64,000 nucleotides of DNA, from positions 6,312,582 to 6,376,581 of the forward strand of contig NC_063054.1 in NCBI RefSeq assembly GCF_018812025.1, written 5' to 3'. Both the position numbers and the translations under genes were made by a program. The stretch is from Megalobrama amblycephala. Its lineage: Eukaryota > Chordata > Actinopteri > Cypriniformes > Xenocyprididae. Numbering within the stretch: the first letter of the stretch is position 1; each line of letters starts with the position of its first letter. Shown here in pieces: positions 1-11,466 of this stretch. The notes under the pieces were generated by a model. The model was not told where the DNA came from. It did not search any database and was given only the letters and a program-made list of their open reading frames with translations.

Positions 1-205
1 TACTCAACCTCATGTTGTTACAAAACTTCTATGGAACAAAAGAAGACATTCTGAGAAACGTCAGGGTTTTTTGTCAACGGGCTCTAATGATGTTCAGCGT
101 TCTTCAAATATTCTTTTGTATTCTGCAGAAGAAAGACAGGTTTGTAATGTCATGAGGTGAAGAGTGATGACAGAATTATCATTTTTAGATGTACTATCCC
201 TTTAA
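1..205 (-). repeat. TTAA-type MITE of the GGGATAGTTCACC family, cut by the window start
   Basis: Read on the - strand this begins TTAAAGGGATAGTACATC and continues through the usual sequence of this very common cyprinid repeat, with a TTAA at 202-205 as the presumed target. The other end lies outside the window. The same family recurs at 35332-35579 and at the extreme right end. It is non-coding. Confidence 0.65.
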
Positions 206-2005
206 GAGCATTCTAGCGATCATCTCTGTGTGATCTTAAAGTGAAAAAGTAGCTGTAATTTTTATCAGCAGGACACAGGCATGTTCAGTCTGTGTCTTGA
301 GCAACTCTTTTTTACACTCTTCATGACCTTTCATCTAATGATCTTGCAACTGTGACTCAAGGTCGAGTCTAGCAGAGACAGTTTTTATTTCAGGTCATTA
401 TGTGTCAGCAGACATGACCATTCTCAATATCACTTAACAAATGTAAGACATTATATGGCATAGTGATCATTTGTTTCCATCAGCTCACTCTTTCCTGTGG
501 TTTTGGTTTTACAGCCCCAAATGCAGAACTTCGTATTCAACTCGAGAACTATGACAGAAATGTCCTTTGTAAAAGCATTTTCTTGTTTATGAGAATTAAT
601 TCCATTACAGTGACAGAATCAACCTTGAACATCTGAAATGCACACTTTATAGCAACTGTTTTATATTTTAGATTGAATACTGTCCTGGGAAAACCAGAGG
701 CTGCTAAAGCGGTTGCGCTGTTTCCCACAATAAACACCAGCTTTTGTGTAAAACACATGTGTTTTTAGTTGCAGGTCATTTCCTTAAGAATCTACATGTT
801 GTTTTTTTAATCTTTAACTGCATTGCAAATAGTGACTCTCAGGCTAATAAAAAAAGAATGGATGTCCTGTTGCATGCACAGAAACTCTTACAAGGTCCGT
901 GTGTTCATTTAATATGCTCCTTTAATTGGACATTTGGAGAAGAGGAGAGAAAGGGATCCTTATAAGGCAAGACTGCAGGGAAACATTTATCTGTCAATCT
1001 GGCCGTATATTACAGTCTATTGTGTGGTCGCTGTGATGTAGTCTGCACAGGACCTCTCAGAGATGTTATTTCTTTGATAAAGTCAAAGTATTCCAGAAAT
1101 CAGAGCTTGTTTATCCAGCGTTTGTGGCAGTTTGTCACAGGTGGATTATGGGCACCTGATCTGAGGAGACTATCTGTTCTGTGTATTTTCTTTTGTTGAA
1201 TTTGTGCTGGTAATAGCTGTATATTTATATCTTCTTCGCTGCAGGATAAAGCATACGCTTTTAACCCGAGATCCACTTAAGGACTGGAACTTTTTAAAAT
1301 TAATCTTCTTCTATATTTTGTGGGTTATCCACTTGTGCAACCAGCAAGAAGTAAATCAATCAGTTATTTTTTTTTCTTCTTTTTGGTGCTATATGGCACA
1401 GCTGACACTCACATAATAATAGTAATAAATAATAATACCTAATAATACCTATTTATCTGCACCTTTCAAGGCACTCAAGGACACAGATGTGACATGCTGA
1501 TGTAGGGAATGCAGGTTTGCATCTGGTTTGAAACCATGCTCTTGCTTTGTCCTTTCAAATCCAAATTACGCATACAAACTGCATACAAAAATTCTAATGC
1601 TGTCCTTTCAAGTCACCAACTTTAGTGAAATATTCGCAACAAAGTGTTTCGACACTGCTAATACAAAAGTCCTGATAAATGAAAACAAAATCAAGGTGAA
1701 AAAAATACTTAAAAAAAAAAAAAAATTATGGAGAAACCAAACGTCATAACAAAATAAAAAAATAAAAAATAACAACCTAACTTTTACAGAGGGGGAAAAA
1801 ACTGAATTAAAAAAAAGAAAAGAAAGTTATTGTCTCCGAAAAGAAAGAATGGACTATGAACCGCCTAAACTAGTCGTCAGGAATTCCAGTCTCAATTCCA
1901 TGACCTGCATATGTAACATGGTAACACATTTGAATAATGCCCACCTATGGTCTTCGGTGGCTTCCCACAAACAAGGTCTACTTTGACTCTCAAACACTGT
2001 ATCTA
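206..2005. other. No gene recognised
   Basis: AT-rich DNA with short open frames that show no codon-like composition and no family I know. It holds small A-rich runs near 1710-1830 and an aataat-type simple repeat near 1415-1450. No splice-bounded exon could be supported. Confidence 0.5.
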
Positions 2006-3411
2006 CACTAAAAAAAATTGGAGTAGGATTTACTTGAAAAAAGCTTTGAAACAATTTTCACTCAGAAAAGGCTAGTAAATTTACAAAAATTTGCCAAGTA
2101 AAAGCCTTAACATAATTATTAGTAGCTTTAATTAGACATGTTTAAGTTAAGTTTACTTGGGAATTCCCAGTAAAGTTTATTGACTCTTTGTTCGTAAATT
2201 TTACTTAAGTAATGCTTATAAATGTATTATGATTTATTGCAATTTTTATACAAGAGTCTTTCACTGAAAAAACAATATGTAAAATTGACTTTTGCAAGTT
2301 TTTGCAAAGGTTTATGCAATTTTACATATTGTTTTTTTCAGTTATAGACTCTTGTATAAAAAATGCAATAAATCATAATAAATTAAGTAAACTCTACTTA
2401 ACTAAGTTAAGTAAAATTAGTGAAGTTCACAACATAATTTCAGGGGGAGTGAACCCAACTAATCTTTCAATTAGTGAAACTCAAACATAATCTCAAGAGG
2501 AGGGAACCCTAATCTTTCAATTACATCCAGAGCATATAAGCAGCTACTCACCCTGCTCTGGCATCAGTTGTTTCGATATCCCTCCACCTCCCCAACTCCA
2601 CCACATAAATTAGGCATCTCATCTATCGTACTCCTCTTCCAGGCACTAGTAGTCCCTGGGGGGTATATCCAAGCTCGAATTGAAGCTGCTTCCTCGAGCC
2701 CCTCCACGGCGGACAGCAAGCCATATATGCTTAACCTTATTAGCTTAAAGATTTTATGAGGAAACGAACTCGTGAAACAAAGAAAATAAATAATTTTAAC
2801 ATTGCCAGTAAGCTGAAAGGTTGAGTAATTTCTACTTAGTTGAAGTTTTCTTTGTAATATATTTTACTCAAACAATACACTTTTAAAGTGCATGCTTTAC
2901 TTAAAGACATCTAAATTAATAACACAATAGATATTGAGTAGACACCATATCTATAATTTAGAAACATAAAGTGGTGCCTGAACACAGAGACCTAAACTGG
3001 TACACAATACACAATTACGGTAACATTCGATGGATCGTTTTTTTAGTGTGAATGTGCCATTTCGAGCAGAAAATGAACTCCAAATGTCACAAAATGGCAA
3101 GTTACTAAACATAACCACAAAAGCAATGATAAAACAGTGTAAATACAGCTGGAAAACAGCAAAAAATCGACCTCATTAATTATTCAAGGCCAAGTGCATG
3201 ATGGGAACACCAGTATCAGAAAAGTTGAGTAGTTTTACTTAATTTTATTATGTTGATATTTACACTTTAATTTATACAAGCTTAAATTGAGTACTAATAT
3301 AGAATTTACTTAGTTTTTTAAATTCTTGCCTGAACTAACTTTTTCATTTAAAAATTACATTTGTTTTTTCTGTAGTATTTACTTCACCATAAAATAATTT
3401 TTTTTACAGTG
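2006..3411. mobile_element. Non-autonomous hAT-like element (CACTxAAAAAAATT termini)
   Basis: The left end reads CACTAAAAAAAATTGGAGTA. The right end, on the opposite strand, reads CACTGTAAAAAAAATTATTT, so the termini form an imperfect inverted repeat. Many short tracts inside resemble TTTACTTAAGTAA. No transposase frame is present and no 8-bp target duplication could be confirmed, so the exact borders are uncertain. Confidence 0.45.
2225..2380. repeat. Inverted repeat (hairpin), ~63-bp arms
   Basis: The left arm at 2225-2287 (TATTATGATTTATTGCAATT...) is repeated in reverse complement at 2317-2380 with about 29 bp between. It lies inside the hAT-like element and would fold into a stable hairpin. 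Confidence 0.75.
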
Positions 3412-3470
3412 TTCGTGTTGTGTACGTCAAGAAGACACTGTTTTCTGCTCTGCAAAAGCGAATTCTCTTT

Positions 3471-4225
3471 GGCCACGTTCAAACTGTCAGTTTTTGGGAT
3501 TGACGGTTCCGCATTTACTTACAGGTGTGAGTCTCGAAATGTCCTGTTCACACACAGAAACTTACAGTAGCATCTGGAACACTACCTGTATGAACGTGCA
3601 ACGAGAGTCAAGCCCGTATTCTCTTACTAGTAACCATAACGATAGTGACCAACGTAATATTAAGGATGGCGACGTCCATGAAACTAAAAAGTCTCATCAC
3701 TTTGACATGACAAGAGACCAACTGAACTGTGAGTTCATCCATTCATTAACCAACAGCAGCATCAATGTAAACATGCTAGCCGGAGTCTTTAACGTTGCAT
3801 TTGCGTGTCACGTCCTTTGCGATGTCTCGCGCATGACACGGTGTTTGAATTTGGAAAAGAAACACAAAACTGATGGGAGCCGCTCCGGTGGAGAACAGTG
3901 ACTGGATCTAACACCTTCAGATGACACACAGCTCACATCCCTGTCGCTGTAAGTTATCGAAAATGAAACCACACATAAAACACCTTAGAAGAGTGGCTCT
4001 CTTGCACTGTATGACGTGACAGACAACTAGTCCAGTCCTGTTCCGTTCACACAGAGCGGAATTTCCGAGAATGCGGTTGTGAGTCCTGAAAATTTACGGG
4101 TGTGAGTTCGGCTATAGAATGCGGTTGTCACTCCCGTAAATAACTGTACTGCTTGTGAACGTAACCGTATTAAGGACTCAAAAACAGGACTGACAACCGT
4201 ATTCTGCTGCTGTGTGAAAGTAGCC
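3471..4225. mobile_element. Non-autonomous hAT-like MITE
   Basis: The left end is GGCCACGTTCAAACTGTCAG. The right end read on the - strand is GGCTACTTTCACACAGCAGC, an imperfect inverted terminal repeat. Repeated motifs resembling GTTCACACAGAGCGG and GAATGCGGTTGT lie near the right end. The 135-codon open frame at 3494-3901 lies wholly inside and resembles no known protein, so I do not call it a gene. Confidence 0.45.
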
Positions 4226-5048
4226 TTTGTAAACTCTTCCAAAGAATGAGGATGTGAAGAGTCAGTGGTTAAAATTACCACAGCGATACAGCAGTATAAC
4301 CTTCTCAAATCTCTGTGAGAACAAAATGGGATTTACAAAAAGCTTAGCCATTAAAGATGGGACAGTACCCTCTTTATTTGGGTTAGCTTGCTCCTCAAAA
4401 TCACAATCTGTATGTATGATTAATTATTGATGTATACTGCATATTTTGTACTGGGTGTTCAAAATATGCAATTTTTGTGTAGGTCTCCGGCTAACCGGCT
4501 AACTCACATTATTACTGTCTTACTTAAATACTTCAGCAAATCAGCTGTGGGTCCACTACCTAAAATTTCCCATTAATGCATATTATCTGATGTTCTTACT
4601 ACTTTGAGTATAATGATAAAGGATGGAGCAAGATTTGTTTTACAAACTTTAAAATGACATCAGTCATTCACATTCAAGCGTGCCACATGATGAGCCATTT
4701 GAGAATCTTTGAAAAATGTGGTGTTGTGCAATGTATATTATGAGAAAATGAAAGTGTTTTTTTGACCTTTGATTCATATAAACCTGTTGCAGGAGACCTC
4801 CAAAACAAAATTCTGAACCTTTAAAATAGGACTCTAAAGTAGGAATTATATGGTGCATTCAAGTCATGTTGGAAATATTGTTGAATGCAAGTTGAATGCA
4901 CATGAATGGCACCACAAAGTCTTATGCTGCCTTTACATGCTATTGGAATTTTCATAATTCACACTTCTGAAGTCGTTATTACGAGCTCAACGCATTCAAG
5001 TTTCGAAATGGGAGGGCATTATGTGCAATTTTTACCTAGGAAACTTGT
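4226..5048. other. No gene recognised
   Basis: AT-rich intergenic DNA. I saw no coding homology, no terminal repeats and no RNA gene here. Confidence 0.5.
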
Positions 5049-5800
5049 TGTGACGAGCAGGGCGGGCGAGAGCCGTGAAGGAACGGCGCGAGGCCAGTGA
5101 TGTGGGAAGATAATTAGCTTCACCTGCGAGGCGCACCGGCCATGAGTCCCTCACGGAGGAGCTCCGGAAGCATAAAAGGAGGAGAGACGACAGTGAAGGA
5201 CGAGAGAGGACCAGGCCTGGACTTTATTTTATGTTTTATTATGTTTGTGTGGCCGGCAGACGTCCGCGAGGGAGGAAGGAGGGACATGCTGTCGGAGACC
5301 CCTCGCTGCTGAGGGGGATCGCGGTGCTGCGGAGGTCGGGCAGCGCGGGAGTGAAGACCGCAAGAGGCTGCCCGAGGCGGTGGTGCTGAAGCCTAGTGAC
5401 AGGTGGGACGGAGAGCTCGCTGCTGTGCTCCTGGGACGAGGTGGGGTGGCTGCCGTCCAGGAGGGAGCGGAGGAGTTGCCGCCATTCGCCGTGGGCCGGA
5501 GCCTGCTGCCGTCCGCCATGAAGGGGAGGAGCAGGGAATGGGGGACTCGCTGCCGGCTGCCCTCAGTCGGAGGAGCCATCCCCGGCCGCCAGGGGGCGGA
5601 GGAGGATCGAGCCGTCCACCGAGCGTCCAGTACCATCGCATGGCACCGCGAGGAAGAGCTTCTCGGCTGGCTGAGGACCGAGCGGCAGTGTGTCTGGGAA
5701 CCGGACCAAGATTTTTTTTTCTCCTCTCTTCTCTCTCTCGTTCTCATTCTAACTGTCCTATCTCAATAATAAAAAAAAAAAAAGGCAAAAAATACATCAA
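5049..5800 (+). mobile_element. GC-rich retroelement-like block (possible solo LTR or retroposed copy)
   Basis: A sharply GC-rich, CpG-rich insert in AT-rich DNA. It starts TGTGACGAGCAGGGCGGGCG, has a TATA-like CATAAAAGGAGGA at about 5171, and ends in an AATAATAAAA polyadenylation-like tract followed by A-runs. That order (TG start, TATA, polyA signal) fits an LTR or a retroposed transcript. Overlapping frames on both strands at 5229-5879 are products of high GC and carry no recognised domain. No target-site duplication was found because the A-tract hides the right border. Confidence 0.45.
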
Positions 5801-6285
5801 AAAAAAAAAAAAAAAAAAAAGTTTCGGAGTTGTGTTAGTGAGAAAACATTTCAGACACAAAGGATGCAGTCTGTATTGATGGTAATTTTTTTAAATTAAT
5901 GAAATCATTATTATTTTATTTACCATAAAATTAAGTTACATGTACAAAATATAATAGTATTGTACACTACAACAGAATACATAACGATTCAATTTACAGC
6001 ACCTTCATAAATTTTGATAAAGAATAAATAAAATCACAATATTATTCATCATTATAATTATTTAATCATTATTAATCAAACATTATTCATAATTTTGTAG
6101 ATGTATAGTTTATAAATCTTGCTAAATTTTTCTGATGTCATAATTACGACTTCCCAAATTCCCTGGAGGACTTGAATGCACCAACAAACTCAGGCACTAA
6201 AGCATACTTAATTTTTTTTAAATATTATGTTTCAGGGCTGTGTGAAAGTACAATTCCCCAAGAAGTTCCGTATTTATTACTTCAG
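5801..6285. other. A-run and AT-rich spacer, no gene
   Basis: It begins with the end of a long A-run and continues as AT-rich DNA with repeated attatt-type stretches. No coding signal was seen. Confidence 0.5.
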
Positions 6286-6631
6286 TCACACTTTATATTA
6301 GGTGTCCTTATCTAAGCACAATGTACTTATTGTGATCATGTTGTATTGCAAAACACTTTTACTGTTATTGATGTGTTATACGGGTAAGGTTAGGGACAGG
6401 TTTGGTGGTATGGGTAGGTTTAAGGGTGGGTTAAGGTGTAAGAGAAGAGTCAACAGTTGTAATTATAGATATAATTGCAGAAATGAATTACATATGTAAT
6501 TATATGCAAGTATTTTTAAACATAAGTACAATATAAAAACATGTATGTACATAATAAGTACCATGCATGGTATCAAATGATTAATTTAATTGTTAGTACA
6601 TAGTAGTTAAGGACACTTATAAATTGGGACC
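6286..6631. mobile_element. MITE with TTATATTAGGTGTCCTTA-type termini
   Basis: The left end TCACACTTTATATTAGGTGT is matched in reverse complement by the right end (GGTCCCAATTTATAAGTGTC on the - strand). The interior has the GGTTAGGGACAGGTTTGG-type segment common to this fish MITE group. It is non-coding. Confidence 0.55.
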
Positions 6632-6668
6632 ATAATTCTTCAGATATCCTTTTTTTTAACATGAATGG

Positions 6669-7065
6669 TACACAGCAAAATCCCCTGAGTTAAATCAACT
6701 CTGCTCAGTTTACATATGGTCCCTCTCTATATAGTGTTAAAGTAACACTGAAGCAGAGTTAAAGTTAATGAGATAATTAAGTGATTAAGTTATGATTGAG
6801 CATTAGTTGATGAACACCTGCTGTTAACAAGCATAATCACTGAAGAGAAACACAATAACTACAAAGGACTTCCAGCCGCAGCCTTAGATGTAATCAACTG
6901 AAGATCAAAGACATTAAATCTCTCAAGATCTGATTAAACAACTACACAAACAGCATATTATCTCATTAACTTTAATTCTGCTTCAGTGTTATTTTAACTA
7001 TATGTAGAGAGGGACCATATGTTCTCTGAGCAGAGTTGATTTAACTCTGGGGATTTTGCTGTGTA
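6669..7065. mobile_element. MITE with ~110-bp inverted terminal repeats (TACACAGCAAAATCCCC)
   Basis: The left end TACACAGCAAAATCCCCTGA and the right end read on the - strand, TACACAGCAAAATCCCCAGA, start an inverted repeat extending about 110 bp with few mismatches (through the CTCTGCTCAG, TATGGTCCCTCTCTA and TAAAGTTAATGAGATAAT segments). The total is 397 bp with a short unique centre and no frame. TA or a few bases of duplicated target are possible. The superfamily is not assigned. Confidence 0.75.
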
Positions 7066-7716
7066 CAGTCATTCTGAAAGTGATAATATGCATCTTCACC
7101 ATACAAGCACTCTTGGTGAAATAATAGGGAATATTTTTACATTTATAGCAAGACCAAGTTATTTATGATTTCATAGTTTTTGCTTTCTTTTCTATTTGAC
7201 CCGTCTGTTTCTCTGTGTGGCTCCAAGGGTAATTAACATACTGCGATCACACTTAGATAGGGCTAATGTCCTGAGAAGCACATCCAAGTATTTGCTGACA
7301 TTAGAACATCATTAACAGGGAACTGTAGAAACATTGCCTGGCACTCTTGGACTCACATCAACTGCAAGATCAACACTGAAAGATTGCATAACAGCAGTCA
7401 GATGCTTTAATTACTGTGCTGAAATGACTAAACAATAGCAGGAATTTCACCTTGAGCAACTTTAAGAAGAAATTACTCAGACAGCTTCTTTACAGAGTAA
7501 ACATGGAGAAACCTCATTACCTGCTGGAATGATTTTGGAATGAACACATTCTCATTGTTTTTCAGAATAACACTAAATAAGGATTGTATTACACTGTAAA
7601 AAATTATATGATCAAGTCATGGCAACACAGGTTTTTCCATTACTTTAACTCATCAAAATAATCTAAACAGTTTCAACTTCATTTTTTTTAAGTTATACAT
7701 GATTCAACTAGGCAAG

Positions 7717-7752
<36 letters not shown>

Positions 7753-7824
7753 TGAAAAGCCAATTTGATTATACTTATTAAAAGGTACACTATGCTTTTT
7801 TTTTTTTTCAAAATTACCAAAGTT
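7066..7824. other. No gene; 31-nt poly-A run at 7720-7750
   Basis: Intergenic DNA. An ACACTGTAAAAAATTATATG motif at about 7590 resembles one end of a hAT-like MITE, but the partner end was not identified. A long A-run sits at 7720-7750. Confidence 0.4.
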
Positions 7825-8935
7825 AATATTTTAGTTTTATTTATATAGCGCCTTTCCATAGCTCAAGGTCGTTCACATGCTATACAATATATTTGCACAT
7901 CCACATGCACAATACAAACACATAAGGCCAGATTTAGCCACATTACCCAAAATACATATTGAAAAGATATGTTTTTAGCTGAGCCTTGAAGGTAGCCAAA
8001 GATGATATATTACGAAGTGTAAGGGGTAGCGAATTCCATAATTTAGGAGCATTAACAATAAATGACCTATCACCTACAGTGGACAGCCGAAAACGAGGAA
8101 TGGACAAAAGACCAAGCTCAGATGATCTGAGGGACCAGGCAGGAGAGTAGGAGTAGAGTAGGTCAGACAGATATGGAGGTGAAAGACCATTTAATGCATT
8201 AAATGTTAGAAGTAATATCTTAAAGTGAGTATGTGATGCCACAGGTAGCCAGTGAAGATCATGCAGTAGAGGAGTAATGTGAGCAGAATGCCTGAGGTGA
8301 GAACTCTTGCTTCTGAATTTTGAACATACTGTAACCTGCTATGAGTTTTTTAGGCAGACCAAGAAATAGAGCATTGCAATAATCCAAACGTGATGTGATT
8401 AATGCATGAATTTCAGCATCAGTTAGAGTGAGAGAAGATCAAAGACGTGCAATATTACGAAGATGGAAAAAAGACAGAAGAAATATGAGAGGCAAAAGAT
8501 AGAGATGAATCAAATGAGACACCAAGATTACGAACAGATGAAGAAGGCTTAACATGAACCCCGTCAATTTCAAAGGACAGGTTTTCAGTTTTGTTATTTA
8601 GTTTAAGAAAATTCAAGGACATCCATTGCTTGATATCCCTGATGCATGCAGTGCAAGGATAGCCCTATCAGAGCTGGTGGTAAGGTAGATTTGAATGTCA
8701 TCAGAATAGCAATGAAATTGAAGTCCATGCATGTATGCAATATAAATGATAAACAGAAGTGGACCCAGAACAGAATCTTGAGGAACACCCTGTAAGACCG
8801 GAGCAGTGGCAGATTTATACCCTTGTATGGCGATATGATATTTTCTGTCGCTGATGTAGGAAATGAGCCAGAAAAGAGCTGAACCAGTGATACCGATATC
8901 AGTTGAGTCAATACATCAATCCTTCTTCCAAAACA
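7825..8935 (-). mobile_element. 5'-truncated L2-type LINE
   Basis: A - strand non-LTR retrotransposon carrying the last part of its reverse transcriptase and its 3' tail. The tail at about 7835-7860 has the TTTATATAGCGCCTTTCCAT sequence seen at many fish L2 3' ends. The element is truncated at the 5' side near 8935, as is usual for LINEs. Coding remnants are described separately. Confidence 0.75.
7943..8911 (-). pseudogene. L2-type reverse transcriptase, C-terminal part, broken
   Basis: The 3' portion at 7943-8242 is an open frame of 99 codons. It holds the typical L2 end-domain signature: HFKILLLTFNALNGLSPPYL, then RSSELGLLSIPRFR, then GDRSFIVNAPKLWNSLPL and a final FKAQLKTYLF. Upstream (8603-8911), split between frames, are the catalytic-region words GPLLFIIYIAYMHGL and CYSDDIQIYL, where YSDD takes the place of the more usual YADD. 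Frameshifts separate the two parts, so no functional protein is made. The family is sound; the exact clade (L2 versus a close relative) rests on recall. Confidence 0.8.
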
Positions 8936-9983
8936 TGTTTTTGTCTTACCCTGATTTACTATGGTAAGCCTATGTTAGACCTAGTGGGATGGTTTTTGCG
9001 GGAAATTGTGTACATGCGTCACTCACCCATGTGTGTCTCGTCATATCAGTAAATAGACAAAAGATGCTCCACCTATTTTGAGGTTAAGATGGTAGTTTCA
9101 GTACTACACTCACAGGTTCACACGTAATCTTTAAGAGCTCCACAGAAAGTGACGCAGATTTCCACAGAATTTAAATATGCGTCAATATAAACCGGCCTAA
9201 GGATGTTTGTTTCTGAAATATTTTGGCTTTTATTACGCTTTCAGGTACCAATAGCAGTTACATTAATTCCACAGATTTCCCCCACAAAGAAGTCAGCATA
9301 ATTTAATAGGCTTGAAAGTAAATTATAAACAAATTTAAATAAAACACAAAGTCATTGATGAGTTTTAGCTGTGTGGATAATGGATTAAATATCCTTTGAT
9401 ATCTATAAGGCAGAAAATCATTAAAATGCAATGCAGACATACATGTTCATATCAGTGTTCTGTGTTCTGTACCAAAAAAGGTAAAATTGCTTTACCTATT
9501 TTTATGTGTGTACTTAATGAGATTTTTAGGAATGTGGGACTATTAATAAAATGATAAGGTTAAAGGACCAAAGTAAAAGAAAGGTTTAAAATTAGTATAA
9601 ATATCTAGATTGAGATAAATTTATTTTTATATCTCAGTTTTCTGGGAAAATATCAGAGTTCATAAGATTGTGAAAATGTGTATCTTGGATATAATCCCGC
9701 AATATTTTTATTCCTGTTGAAATCCCTGCAGTAGAGTCCACCAAACCTCAAAATCATGAATGATTTCCCTAAAGACGAAGACGACTTTTTATGTTATTTA
9801 TTTTGGCATCCTCAGTAGTCTTGATTCTAGACAACAACAATGCAGTTTTCAAAAAGTAACAACACTTTATTTATTTAGATTTTTTTAGGTAATTGCCATG
9901 CTATATCCAAGGAAGATTATTATAAAAATAACACAAGTTTTATTAAATAACTCAAAATAGAATGACCCAACAGAAAGCAGTGT
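8936..9983. other. No gene recognised
   Basis: Intergenic AT-rich DNA. A segment near 9000-9190 has repeat-like character (GTGACGCAGATTTCCACAG and neighbours), but its ends could not be placed. No coding similarity was seen. Confidence 0.4.
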
Positions 9984-10235
9984 CCATCTGTCATGTATAG
10001 TTTTGGTTTTGTGTTCATGATTCATGTCTTCATTTTGAAGTTTAGTCATGATTCATGTTCCTGTTTGTCATTGCTTTGTTTCCATGTTTGCCATGTGCTC
10101 CCTTATGTCATGTGATTCCCTTGTTTGTATCATGTGATCTTGCCATGTGCTTCCTTGTCATGTGTCCTATGTTGTCATTGGTTTATTGGTTGATTGTGTA
10201 CATGTGTTCCTTGTTTGTAATTAGTCCTTGTGTAT

Positions 10236-10640
10236 TTAAAGGATTAGTCCACTTTTAAATAAACTTTTCCTGAAAATTTACTCACCCCAATGTCATCCAT
10301 GATGAAAACATTCTACTTACGGAACGAATGCAGTGCCAGTTTCATTTTTTTCTGTAAGTAGAATAGGGAAGGCATAGGACATATAGCGTAAGAGTTTTGA
10401 AGAATGCGAAAACCGGAAGTACGTTCAAGGCGATATTTTGTTTATAAAGCATATACAGTTGTATTTTTTTCAAAAATGAACAATTGTTTCGCTAGATAAG
10501 ACCCTTATTCCTTGTCTGGTATCGTTTAAAGCCCTTTGAAGCTGCATTGAAACTGTAATTTTGACCTTCAACCGTCTGGAGGCCATTGAAGTCCACTATA
10601 TGGAGAAAAATTCTAGAATGTTTTCATCAAAAACCTTAAA
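10236..10640 (+). mobile_element. TTAA-type element (TTAAAGGATTAGTCCAC), partial
   Basis: It starts TTAAAGGATTAGTCCACTTT inside the solo LTR and contains ACTTACGGAACGAATGCAGT, TTTCGCTAGATAAGACCCTT and AAGCCCTTTGAAGCTGCATT. All of these recur in the copy at 31776-34547. It runs directly into the next element at 10638. Confidence 0.7.
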
Positions 10641-11275
10641 GGGATAGTTCACCCAAAAATGAAAATTTGATGTTTATCTGCTTACCGCCAGCGCATCCAA
10701 GATGTAGGTGTCTTTGTTTCTTCAGTAGAACACAAATGATGATTTTTAACTGCAACCGCTGCCGTCTGTCAGTGGTATAATGCAAGTCAGCGGGAACTTG
10801 GACTATAAGAGTAAATAAAACATGACAGACAAATCCAAATTAAACCCTGCGGCTCGTGACGACACATTGATGTCTTAAGACACGAAACGATCGGTTTGTG
10901 CGAGAAACCGAACAGTATTTATATCATTTTTTACCTCTAATACACCACTATGTCCAACGGCATTCATCACGGCATTCGTCACTCGATTCGTTTGGTCTGA
11001 TTGCGCTCTGACAGCGGCAGTGATGTCTCTCGCATATACTTCAATGAGAGCGAGACATCACTGCCGTTGTCAGAGCGCGATCAGACCAAACGAATCGAGT
11101 GACGAATGCCGTGATGAATGCCGATTGGAGTTTTCTGACCGCTGTAGATTCATAGGCGTTGATAGAGGTGCCATGGAAACGTGAACAGCTCCAAATATAA
11201 TGTCACGTGTTGTCATCTCAAGATTCCGGTAAATACGAGGTGGCGTGAACACAGCGTAAGCTCTCATGTTTGCCT
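10638..11275 (+). mobile_element. TTAA-type element (TTAAAGGGATAGTTCACCC) with a central palindrome
   Basis: It starts TTAAAGGGATAGTTCACCCA and matches 46842-47232 over about 390 bp in sequence and order (CATCCAAGATGTAGGTG, GACAAATCCAAATTAAACCC, CTCGTGACGACACATTGATG). The right end within the solo LTR is placed near 11275 by return to LTR sequence and is approximate. Confidence 0.7.
10959..11122. repeat. Near-perfect palindrome, ~74-bp arms
   Basis: The left arm at 10959-11033 (GGCATTCATCACGGCATTCG...) is repeated in reverse complement at 11050-11122 with a 16-bp loop. Only a few mismatches occur (for example TGATT against GATCA and GCGG against GTTG). It belongs to the surrounding TTAA element. 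Confidence 0.9.
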
Positions 11276-11466
11276 TGTCCTTTGTTTAGAATTGTTCCTG
11301 TATCACTGATGGTGAGTTTTATGTTGTATTTGTACCAAGCAAAGTCTAGCCTTTGTTTTTTTTATTTTGGTTGTTTGTTGTGAATAAAACTGCACATGGG
11401 TTCTGTAAAGCCAGTGGACTTTACGTTACACCATCAGTGTCTATAAACTGATACATGGGAAACACT

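Larger units (their letters stand above)
9989..11430 (+). mobile_element. Solo LTR interrupted by nested MITEs (TSD CCATC)
   Basis: It begins TGTCATGTATAG and ends CTTTACGTTACA (TG...CA). The 5-bp duplication CCATC flanks it at 9984-9988 and 11431-11435. Only about 250 bp on the left and 155 bp on the right are LTR. A polyA signal GAATAAAA lies at about 11381. The left part ends in TGTATTTAAA, a TATA-box-like word, and exactly there a TTAA-type element has inserted. No internal region or second LTR remains, so this is a recombinant solo LTR that was later hit by MITEs. Confidence 0.8.

Noticed and set aside
3494..3901. 135-codon frame as a gene
   Set aside because: It lies inside a MITE with inverted ends and has no known homologue or splice context.
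5229..5879. Four overlapping frames of 80-174 codons on both strands
   Set aside because: They arise from high GC and lack of stops in a repeat; none has a recognisable domain and all overlap.
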